DNA of 64,000 nt from Brachionus manjavacas (Eukaryota; Rotifera; Eurotatoria; Ploima; Brachionidae). Below, in pieces: positions 52,265 through 61,714 of this stretch (its first letter is position 1; every line of letters starts with the position of its first letter). The stretch is taken from NCBI GenBank assembly GCA_019054805.1, contig JAHQIY010000035.1:248001-312000 (forward strand). Reading direction: 5' to 3'. The notes below the pieces were generated by a model that saw only the letters and a program-made list of their open reading frames with translations, searched no databases and was not told the DNA's origin. The translations under genes and the position numbers were made by a program.

Positions 52265-52375
52265 GCTGTGTTCCTCAAGGCTCTTTTATTTAGTATATAC
52301 ACTAATGACATCCCCAAAAGAAACAAAACAAATAACGAATACTCTCTGCTTTTCGCAGATGACCTAAAATTTAAA
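52265..52375 (+). mobile_element. RT fragment of LINE family A
   Basis: Reads VPQGS, then LLFSIYTNDIPKRNKTNNEY and SLLFADDL, nearly identical to the 1-1096 element but with a deletion after VPQGS and truncated right after the catalytic Asp pair. Confidence 0.7.
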
Positions 52376-52534
52376 ATTTATTAAATCAGCATTTATTATA
52401 TAAAATGTTTATTAAAAAAATAAAATCAAATCGAGGATATAATTATTGAATTCAAGTGTAGAATTATTAAAAAAATTGTGAGTAAAAATTACATTTTGAG
52501 TAAAATAAAATAAAGTATCAAGAACTAACAAATA

Positions 52535-53620
52535 TAAATTTTGACAAAATTTTTTAAGCTTTAATCTAAACTTTCATAGCTAAAGACGGTCTGTTTCATT
52601 TTCAGTTGATGGAATATTTAAATGATTTTTACATCAATCTTCTAACTCACTAAGACTTATTTCATATACACCGTTCTTTCTTTTTTTCCAAAAGAAACAA
52701 AACAAAAAGCCTCTGCTTTTACCAAGCGATCTAGTTTCATTCTTCATTTACAACAAAAAGGGGAACCTAGAAAAAAAGATAAATAAATACACCAACGAAC
52801 TAGAACAATGGCTTTTTAAGTGAAAAATGAAGATATCAGTTTAAAAGTGGTGCTCAGTAGTCTTTTCTTAGTTAGTTAAAGAAAGACAATGATAACCTTA
52901 ACTTAAACATTTATGGAAATAGAATCATGAGCCAAAAAGAAATCAAGTTTCTTGGCATAAAATTTGATTGTAAGTTAAATTTAAAAAGACTGGTAGACGA
53001 AATTAAAGAACGCTGCCATTCGAGGCTAAATATTATTAAGATACTTTCAAACAAAAAATGAGGTCTTAATCAAAATACCGAATTTCCTTGCTTGAATTCA
53101 TTTTCAGAAAACAATATCAGAAAACTAAAATAAATTCAGAATACAGCAGTAAGATCTATCCTTAAGTTAAATATGATACTTCCCCCTTTATCATGCACCA
53201 AGAGGCTTTCTATAAACTTAAACTACTTACATTCTCGAATTGACTTTTTGAGTTGAGTGAGAGATATGTCAGGGCAGGACTATATCATTCTATTCCATTG
53301 ATTGCTAGACTGTTGGAGGAATACAAAGAAGGTTTCGAATCAAGATACATTGAATACCCAACTCCATTGTGTAATTGCTACCTTACTGTTTCCTCTTTTT
53401 TTTCATGAAGCTCCAACTATGTTTACATGTGTCACAAGTTACATTCTATTTCAATGCATGTCTTTTTAGCTTTCATTTCATTTTATTTTTGCTTTTTTCA
53501 ACTTTATTTTGATTTTTATTTGATCTTATTCTATTAACTTTATTTTGAATTTGAATTTTCATTTTTTTTAAATTTATTCTGAAGTAGCTCTAGCTCGGTA
53601 CAGAAAACAAATAAGTAAAT
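52535..53620 (+). mobile_element. Decayed LINE family A copy, near-identical twin of 21950-22905
   Basis: Over about 950 bp (52540-53490) it matches 21950-22905 almost base for base, including the same premature stops, the same missing internal segment and the same non-RT-like lead-in (TTTAAGCTTTAATCTAAACT). After about 53490 the two diverge. This copy ends with the family 3' signature GAAGTAGCTCTAGCTCGGTA and an (AAATA)n-like tail at about 53615. Confidence 0.8.
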
Positions 53621-54129
53621 CTTTAATTTCTCATGCTAATTTTAATTTTCTTTTATGTCATATTTTAGCTTATTTTACTCTTATTTTATTTTTTGTTGAT
53701 TTTCATTTTTATTCTTTTTTCTTTAATCTAAAGGCGGTTTAAAAAATATTAATTGTAAATATTTGAACAAATAAAAATGTGTAGTCTATGCCTGTAGTTA
53801 ATTGGCATAAAGTTTATTTCTTAAAATGCCCAAATTTTCTTTAGCTCGACTCCATATGCCAATTTCAATAATTTCGATTCATAATTCTGAAAATCGTTTT
53901 TTAACATATGCCCAGTAATGATTTGAAAATTTTTAAAAATTATGAATTTTTTTAAAGTCTTTTAGTTTTAACAACAACAACATCAACGAAATGATTTAAA
54001 AAAGATCAAATTAGTCGTATTCCAAGATACTTGATTTTTAAGCTTTTGAATTTTTTTTTAAATTAAATTTTAGTCGATAAAAATATTAGAGCAATTTTTT
54101 GCTGTTTTTTTGATGCGCCAAAATAGATA
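53621..54129. other. A+T-rich spacer upstream of the surface-protein gene
   Basis: No repeat boundaries. GCTGTTTTTTTGATGCGCCA then AAATAG ends 3 nt before ATG 54130 and could be an acceptor or chance. Confidence 0.4.
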
Positions 54130-57100
54130 ATGATTTTTGTTCTAATTTTGTCAATTCATTTTTTTGTGTTCTCAATAGAAGCGGGTTTATTTTGCAATGA
54201 AATGGAAGAAATTCATCATGAAACATGGTGTTACAAATTATACGACATTAATTTACTCATTGATTTCGAGAGCTGTTCGATACAAACCAATTCTCAATTT
54301 AAATCTTGTCTCAAAAGCCAATTAGACAAAATTCTAGACATTTACACACTGAATTCAAAAGTTGGACAGCATTTTGAATTTACGGCTTTGAAATCTCCGT
54401 TCAAAGATGCAATCGCTTCCAAGATTTATTTTCAATTAATTGAAAAGATGTACGTAGCCAAAAATGGTGAATTCAGTTTCATGAGTATTTTATTCAATGT
54501 GTATTCTTACCAAAATCATGGCTACATAAAAAATCAGCCCTTTAAAATCCAAAATCCAAATTTGCTCAAACACTCGGATTCAAATTTGGACAGCTCGCCA
54601 GACAAATGCTTGTTTGTTCATCAGACAAAAAATTTGAATGAAAAATTCTCCTTTAAATACGGCAATTGTGACCAAAATTTCACATTCATTTGCATCAAGA
54701 ATCCAAATGAGGTGAATAGCATTTCAGACAGATGTTCGAGCTACATTGAATCAAGTCCTGGCGGTAAGTGGATTGAGTGTGACAAGTTGTTTGAAATTAT
54801 AAACCAAAACCCCAAGCACTTAATCAGTAGTTCTCAAAAGTGCTGCATGTACAATTTAAATCTGAAGGTGAACTTTTCTACGGCCAACAAGATATGCTCT
54901 CAATTTGACTCTGAAGTTTTTACTTTTGAAGCCAAAGGCTACACATCAATGCTCAATTCGTACGATTTGTATCTTGATTTACATCATGACTACAATTTTC
55001 GAAATGAGACAAAATTTCTGAATTTCTGGACTTCTTGTAAAATAATGAATTATCCTCATAACCGTGAGTTCACTTGTGCAAAGGATTTGAAAAAAATTGA
55101 AAAATTCGACTTTGAGCATCCCTTAGAGAACGGCTTTTTGGTCTATTTTTTACATTACTCTTTCAAAAATCAAACTGGCTTTAGAATACACAAATTGAAT
55201 ATTTCACAAATATTCTACAGCCTTGACAAAATGGATTTGCTATTTGTAAAACCATTCATTCGTAATTTTACCCAAAACATGTTCTTATTAGTACGCAGAA
55301 AAGAAGCTCAAGCAACCAACTTGACAACAAGATTAGTGGGAAGCCAGCACAAGAGCTGCTTCAATTACCATCTGCATCCGGAGGCAAACATTAGTCTGCC
55401 ATTTTTGGATAAATGCTTACATTTCACCACTACAAAAAATTATTCCTTAGCAATTGATAAAAGTAAAATTGTAAATTTTTTTGATATTTTTGACGCTTTT
55501 TGTCAAAATGATAAATCACCTAATGGCTTGACTCAAAGTTTTTTGAGTTTAACTGGTGCTTGTTCAAATTTTGAGCCAAAAAAACATAAAAACAAACAAT
55601 TTCTGATCCTAAATAATTGGTTTGATAAATTTTCGAATTTTTCTGAAAAAAATTTTTTTCTCAAAAACTTGACAAATATTGAAAAGATTCTGGAATTAAA
55701 TTGTTACGATTCAGCAAAAAAAATCCAAAATTTGATTGATGATTGCAAAAAATTTTATGATAACTCATTTTGTAAATACAAATGTCCTGATAATTGTGAG
55801 TTTGATTCCGACACATACCAAGTGACAATTTGGAAAGTTGGCCAATTCAAGTACAGCCCGATGAGCAGTATATGCAAATCAGCATATCATTCAAACAAAA
55901 CAAATGGATTGATTTATTTTTCACGAAACATAAAATGGGAAAATAATATTAACTTAAGCAATAATGGAATTGAAAGCATAAAATGGCCTCTCTTCAATCA
56001 AGATTATCAAGAATTAGATCATTTTCATTTTCCGAATCCAGCTACAATTAAGCGTCGAAAAATTTCTGAAAAATCTGTCAACGCTTTAGTTCTTTTGAAA
56101 GCGATTTATTTTGTGAAAAAAAATAAACTAAATTCAGTCTCTTTGAAAATATTCAGCGATCAAAATATTGGCAAGATTCGGCTGAAATATCTCATACCTG
56201 CTTTTGATGATTTTTATAGCGTTGATTTTACTCAAAATACTCAATTCTCAAAAAATTTCTACGAGACTCACTTGTCAGTAAATTTATCATATAAAAAGTT
56301 GATATTTGTAAACAATTACTTTGAAATACACAACCATGGAATAAAATTTCCAATCAACATAGTAAATATTGATTATGAGTATTTTTTGTTAAAGAACCCT
56401 CCAGTATTGAGAATATTTTCTGATGAAATATCAAAAATAAAATTTCATCAAGTTAGAAATTTAACTCATATAAAAAATTTGAGTTGCTTTTGGTATTTAT
56501 ATAATTTGAACACTTTTAAACCATGTGATCACGACATCTCTTTTAGTTCACACAATTCCACAATAGGCAAAGATTTGCTTTTCTACCCAAAAACTGAAGA
56601 CATGAATCTAAATTTTTTTAAAAAATTAACCAGAGTCATATTTGCAGAGAGCAATTTAGAAGAAAATTGCTCAAAGAGTGGCTACTTTTTTGGCCAAAGA
56701 TGCATTTGTTTTCCCGGATTTGGAGGCAATCGTTGTGAAAAAGTTTGCAAAAGAGGAAATTTCGGCCGTAATTGTGAATTTGAATGTCCAAACAAAGACT
56801 GCGTTGGCTATCTTATTTGTAATAATGATCCCATAGGTTGTTCATGTATTTCCGGATTAGTAGGCTTCTATTGCAATGAAGAATGTCCCGATAACAAATG
56901 GGGACCGTCGTGTTCATTTGATTGTAATCTTTGCCCCCATAATAAATGTGATAGTTTCGATGGAAGTTGTGCATGTAATGAGAAGAGTTTTGGAAAATAT
57001 TGTGATAGTTGTGTGGACGGTTTTTATGGAAAAAATTGTACAGATAAATGCACTCAGTCTTGTGTGAAATGTAATGTAGTTAATGGTGAATGCTTGGATG

Positions 57101-58020
57101 AATCAAAAGCGACAAATGTAACCGCTTCAACATTAGTAAATTCAACAAAAACAATAATAGAAAATCATCATGATGATGTATGTGACCATAAAATGTTAAA
57201 ATGTGAAAATAGTGTTTTTAATGTCTATAGTAGAAAATCTAATAATAAAACGGAAATTAGTTTTTCATGTTTTGTGGATGAGAAGTCAAATTTTCAATAC
57301 TGTAACTTTGTTAAAAAGGAATTCAATGATTGTTCACAAATTTCTACATTCAGATCTGATTCATTGTGTGATATATATGCAGCGAAAAACTTTCATCAAC
57401 TTGTTAAATTAAAATCTCTTGAAATAGATAAAGCCACTTTTACTATACAAAAAACAAAAAAATCTTTTTCTATTAAAAAGATAGTTTTTGTCTTAATGAA
57501 TTCAAGTGATCTAAATGAAAAAATTTTGCTTTCTAAAATATTAAAAAATGAATTTGTTTCATATTTTGTTTTTTGTTTTGCTAGAGATATAGTTTCTTTA
57601 AATTTTTCACTAAAATTTTATGACTCATGCTCAAATTATAAAAAGATTCATGGAAATTTTTTGAAGCAAGGATTCTATGATCTATACTCAATTATTGAAA
57701 CAAATGATGACTCTTCATTTTTTAAAACTTGGATAAAACACAAGAAATACACACTCTATCTAAGCTCTCAAATTGTGGAAAATTGTTCTGGTGAAAAAAA
57801 GAAAATCAAATGCGATTTATTCATAAATTCAAATCTGTCCTTAAACAGTTGCCAGAAAAACGATCTTTTTTTAAATTTCATGGTTCTTTCAAATTTTCTG
57901 TTTTTCTTAATGTTATTATCATTTAACAATTTAAAAGAATTATGCTTCAAAAATAATGCCAAAATTCACGGTTCTATTCTAAATTTTGAAATTAGACATA
58001 AAATAAATTCGTCGTTCTGA
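54130..58020 (+). CDS. Large type I surface protein with lectin-like and EGF-like domains
   Basis: Single uninterrupted exon of 1296 residues. MIFVLILSIHFFVFSIEAG is a signal peptide. Residues about 20-190 are Cys-containing and end CDQNFTFICIKN, the closing pattern of C-type-lectin-like domains. A second similar unit (about 200-330, KCCMYNLNLKVNFSTANKIC) may follow. The middle (330-840) is rich in Asn, Phe, Lys and N-glycosylation sequons without recognised domains. Residues about 843-985 hold four to five EGF-like repeats of the Draper/MEGF/scavenger-receptor style (CICFPGFGGNRCE, CSCISGLVGFYCNEECP, CACNEKSFGKYCDSC, VDGFYGKNC). Another Cys-bearing ectodomain follows to about 1240, then a membrane segment (FMVLSNFLFFLMLLSF, about 1250-1268) and a tail of about 28 residues. 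Lack of introns across 3.9 kb contrasts with its neighbours. Adhesion or recognition at the cell surface is inferred. The orthologue is unknown. Confidence 0.85.
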   Translation: MIFVLILSIHFFVFSIEAGLFCNEMEEIHHETWCYKLYDINLLIDFESCSIQTNSQFKSCLKSQLDKILDIYTLNSKVGQHFEFTALKSPFKDAIASKIYFQLIEKMYVAKNGEFSFMSILFNVYSYQNHGYIKNQPFKIQNPNLLKHSDSNLDSSPDKCLFVHQTKNLNEKFSFKYGNCDQNFTFICIKNPNEVNSISDRCSSYIESSPGGKWIECDKLFEIINQNPKHLISSSQKCCMYNLNLKVNFSTANKICSQFDSEVFTFEAKGYTSMLNSYDLYLDLHHDYNFRNETKFLNFWTSCKIMNYPHNREFTCAKDLKKIEKFDFEHPLENGFLVYFLHYSFKNQTGFRIHKLNISQIFYSLDKMDLLFVKPFIRNFTQNMFLLVRRKEAQATNLTTRLVGSQHKSCFNYHLHPEANISLPFLDKCLHFTTTKNYSLAIDKSKIVNFFDIFDAFCQNDKSPNGLTQSFLSLTGACSNFEPKKHKNKQFLILNNWFDKFSNFSEKNFFLKNLTNIEKILELNCYDSAKKIQNLIDDCKKFYDNSFCKYKCPDNCEFDSDTYQVTIWKVGQFKYSPMSSICKSAYHSNKTNGLIYFSRNIKWENNINLSNNGIESIKWPLFNQDYQELDHFHFPNPATIKRRKISEKSVNALVLLKAIYFVKKNKLNSVSLKIFSDQNIGKIRLKYLIPAFDDFYSVDFTQNTQFSKNFYETHLSVNLSYKKLIFVNNYFEIHNHGIKFPINIVNIDYEYFLLKNPPVLRIFSDEISKIKFHQVRNLTHIKNLSCFWYLYNLNTFKPCDHDISFSSHNSTIGKDLLFYPKTEDMNLNFFKKLTRVIFAESNLEENCSKSGYFFGQRCICFPGFGGNRCEKVCKRGNFGRNCEFECPNKDCVGYLICNNDPIGCSCISGLVGFYCNEECPDNKWGPSCSFDCNLCPHNKCDSFDGSCACNEKSFGKYCDSCVDGFYGKNCTDKCTQSCVKCNVVNGECLDESKATNVTASTLVNSTKTIIENHHDDVCDHKMLKCENSVFNVYSRKSNNKTEISFSCFVDEKSNFQYCNFVKKEFNDCSQISTFRSDSLCDIYAAKNFHQLVKLKSLEIDKATFTIQKTKKSFSIKKIVFVLMNSSDLNEKILLSKILKNEFVSYFVFCFARDIVSLNFSLKFYDSCSNYKKIHGNFLKQGFYDLYSIIETNDDSSFFKTWIKHKKYTLYLSSQIVENCSGEKKKIKCDLFINSNLSLNSCQKNDLFLNFMVLSNFLFFLMLLSFNNLKELCFKNNAKIHGSILNFEIRHKINSSF

Positions 58021-59949
58021 TTTTGAATTAAAAATAATAAATTTTTACGCTGCTAATTGGGCTGAATTGTTTTACTAGGTGCCTTTGCACTCTTTCGGCC
58101 TCAGCATTTTGATCGTCTTGAAAATGCCAAGAACCGTATTTGCCTCATTTACTGCTTTAATTTTACTCTATTATTAATTTTTTGAATAAAATAGTTTTTC
58201 TTTAATCATATTGAAATTGTAAAAAAAAAAATTTAACGTAAATGCTGGAAAAAATTGTCGAAATTTATTTTTCAAATTTCAACAGCAATTAATGGAAATG
58301 AGACGAAAAAATTCTTTTTTTTTTCAATTCTTTTAATTTGACTGTTAAATGTTGAAACCAAAATAAAGAGAAAAAAAAAATTTTTGATGAGCTCTTTTCA
58401 GCTGTGGTAAAGCTTATTCTTTACAAACAAAAACATAAAATCGAAAAAAGTTTTTTTTAAGAAATACATTTAATACATATATATATATATATATTTTAGT
58501 TGTTCGCTTTTTTTGCATGCAAAATTGATTGTTTTCTATTAAAATTATATTCATTCCCGATAAAAACAAGTTTACTTATTTTATTCAAAATTCACGTCTT
58601 TTGTGTAACCTAAATCTCAAATTTTAATAAATTCTGTAAAAAATTTATTCAAACAGTTTAAAAATTGCTAAATCTTAGGGAAAAATAAGTACACCATAAC
58701 AAAATGTCAGAGCCCATTTTTCTTTTAACGGCTGCGAATCTTGAAGTCTTTAAAATTTCTATTTACTTAACACTGGAAAGCCCGTAGTTTTTTTAAAACC
58801 AATTTTTCAAAAGTTTATAATTAAATATTATCTAATAGGAATAAAGTTTAAAAAAACTACTCAAAGAAACTAAAAATCAACTTGTTATACTCAAAAAAAA
58901 AATTTTATTTTTTGTTTCAATTTTTTTTCTTTTGAAATTTTAATTTGAAACTTTTGTAAATAATCAGTCGGGTTTCTATTGCTAAAATGAAAAAATAAGT
59001 TTTTATGGTTACTTTTTATCTTTTATTGTAGAATTTTATGTTGTAATGTTGTAATTTTATGTTGTAATTAATTAATAAATCCAAATATTTTACAAATTAC
59101 TGAATCTAAGGAAAAAATTAGTAAATACGATTAGAAAATTTTTGAAAAGTCTAAATAAATTTTGGTGCTAAAAAATTAAATTTTAAAAAAATGTTTAATT
59201 ATTTTTAAAATTTTACTTTATATTTGTTAAATTAATTTAAAAAAAATGCAAAATTAATTTTGATGAAATAAACTAATTGTCGAAATTGAACTAATTTTTA
59301 CTAATTGCATCGATTATTCATTTTTGGTGACTTGGTAAAAATATCTATAGGAAACGATTCTTTAGCTCCCGTGACTGTTTCTCTGACTTTATTGAGTAAC
59401 TCAAGTGTCTAAGCAACTCAAGATTTATAAACTACAGAATTTTATTAAATAAAAGCATTGAACCAGATTCCATATAAATATAAATGTAAATTGTTAAATA
59501 TAAATTTGTAAGAATAAATTTATTATTATATTATATTTTAAACTTCTCCTGATCGAAGTTATTCTTAAAAAAATTATTTTTTTTTTAAAATTTAGTTCTA
59601 TAGGAACTATTTAACCCATTTATTAGGAGAAAATTTTAGAAACATCATAAATATTAAATATTGACAATTCAATTAAAATATTAATTATCAATGGATTAAG
59701 CGAATAATTAGTTGCCGCGATTTTATACTTTAATCGAGTTAAAGTATATAACATCGATTTTGTATGCTGAAAGAGTGGTTAATATTCAAAATTATTACAA
59801 ATAAATTTTATTTGATAATCAAAAAAAGTAAAGATAATTTTGCATTTTTAACTATTTTCAATTAAGCATTTAAAAATATACTCGATTTAAATTAACAAAA
59901 CTAAGCGTTGCCTTTTTTATATTAGAAAAAACAGGTTTTGATTTATCTG
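58021..59949. other. A+T-rich intergenic DNA with an (AT)n tract
   Basis: An AATAAA hexamer lies at about 58036 just after the surface-protein stop. An (AT)n microsatellite is at 58478-58496. No coding signal in the remaining 1.9 kb. GCCTTTTTTATATTAG (AG at 59924-59925) precedes NDUFB5. Confidence 0.5.
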
Positions 59950-60756
59950 ATGATTGCCCAAAGCAAATTGCTAAATTTGGTGCCAATGGTTGCCCGATCA
60001 ACAATGCACCAATGCCAAAAAACAAATTTATCAAAAGCAATTTATTCGAGTACCAATTTTTATACCCAATTGAGAGGAAGTCATGCCAGAACAATGTTTA
60101 TTAGACCCGGAAAGTTTTATACCAAAAAATATTTTGACATGCTAGTATTGATTCATTATTTTCAAATTTGTTTTCTTATTATTTTTGTATGATTATTTAG
60201 CATTTTCATTTTTGCTTAGCCGGGCTACCATTTCTTCTTTTTATTACATATCAGAACTTTTTTGTTGGTAATTTTTTATTTTTGTAATTTTAAGATTTAT
60301 TTATGATTTATTTTCAAGGACCGGCTGTTCTAAATGATACACCAGAGGGATATGAACCAAGATATTGGGAATTTCATAAGGTAAACAACTTAGCTCAATG
60401 TTTAAAATTATTATTAGTAATTTAATAACAATGTCTAGAACCCGATCAAAAGATTTTTAGCACGATACGTTTATGAAATTCCCGAAAGAGCTTACGAGCG
60501 GAATCTTCACTATATTTATGTCGAAAACTGCAAACAAAAGATGAGGTGGGTAGTTTAATCTATTTTAATAAATTTATTCAAACTTTAAGTTTTAAATTTA
60601 AGAAATTTGGAGAATAAAGTTAAAACAATGATGAAAGAAAATCAAGATTATAAAGCATGGTATTATGTCCCAGTACCTAAGGAAACGTTAGAAATGAAAA
60701 AAGAGTTCCATGAAAAATATGCTAGTTTAGGATATGATTCAAAATTTACCAAATAG
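59950..60756 (+). CDS. NDUFB5: NADH dehydrogenase (ubiquinone) 1 beta subcomplex subunit 5
   Basis: Five exons: 59950-60169, 60220-60267, 60319-60380, 60439-60545, 60603-60756, giving 196 residues (human 189). This accessory membrane-arm subunit of mitochondrial complex I has the family pattern: a mitochondrial presequence (MIAQSKLLNLVPMVARSTMH), then RTMFIRPGKFYTKKYF, a single hydrophobic segment (GLPFLLFITYQNFFVG), and DTPEGYEPRYWEFHK|NPIKRF with LARYVYEIPERAYERNLHYI and a WYYVPVPKETLE tail. Exons 2-5 have clean GT..AG borders and agree with the human protein throughout. The exon 1 donor (ATTT|GTTTTC) is the only phase-compatible GT and is weak, so that boundary is uncertain. ATG 59950 is preferred over the in-frame ATG at 59986 because it gives a longer presequence. 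Confidence 0.88.
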
Positions 60757-61714
60757 AAGACTTGAGTTAGAATCGCAACAAGTAAAAGATTGATACTTTT
60801 AAAATTTTATTTGAATAAAAAAAATTAACAATAACATTTGTTTATCTAATAATATAGCTTCAAATATTCTAGTGTATGTATTTTATTTTTTAATGAAAGA
60901 TTTAAATATAAAATAAATTAATATCTTTAATGTTATAAAAAAAAACATTGATAGAGCATTTGCTCTGTTTTTCTTTTTTATCTTCAGAGCAAACAAATTA
61001 GCTGTGTATTCAGTTAAAATTGACAAAATTGCGCTGCACTTTTTAAAAAAAATGATAAATCATTTCATGTTTATCATGTCTTTAACTTCAATACTGTATA
61101 AGTTAATGAAAAGCATAATAAAAGCTATAATAGAATATTTTTTTAAGATTTCTAGATAAATGGTCTTTTAATAGGATAACAAAATGAAGTTGTCAAATCG
61201 TGTACCTTAAGTCTTTGGAAATGCTTGATTTCGTGTCATGTTAAGAAAACAGCACTTCAGTTCATTCAATTCTGCTAAATTTCTATCAAATTATTTTAAC
61301 TAATTGAGTTGATTTCATCCTTAATTAAAAGTAAGATACTCGGGCTCAAATGTCCAACTCTTGAAAGTCTTGAAAGTTAAGTTTGCATTTTGGTGTTCAC
61401 TTTTTTAACCTGATTGTAATTGAAATTCAGTATTAAAAAATAAAAAATAATGTCTAATGTAATTTAGTTGTTTTTTTTTTTAATTAAAAATAAGTTCTGT
61501 CTGAGTGAAACAAAATTCAATAAATGTTGCTCTAAAAATTCTTAAATTTTTGCATTAATTTAATTCTAAATATTTAAACTAATTTCATTGTGCATAAATA
61601 TTTCACCTGATGAGCATTGTTTGCTGCATCAAAATAATTGAAAAAAAAATCCATTTTTATTATTTATTTAGAAGATCGATTGAAAAATTATTAAATTGAT
61701 TCTTATTTAAAAAA
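60757..61714. other. Convergent intergenic DNA between NDUFB5 and PPIL6
   Basis: Both neighbours end here. Several AATAAA hexamers, for example about 60820 (+). No coding signal. Confidence 0.45.
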
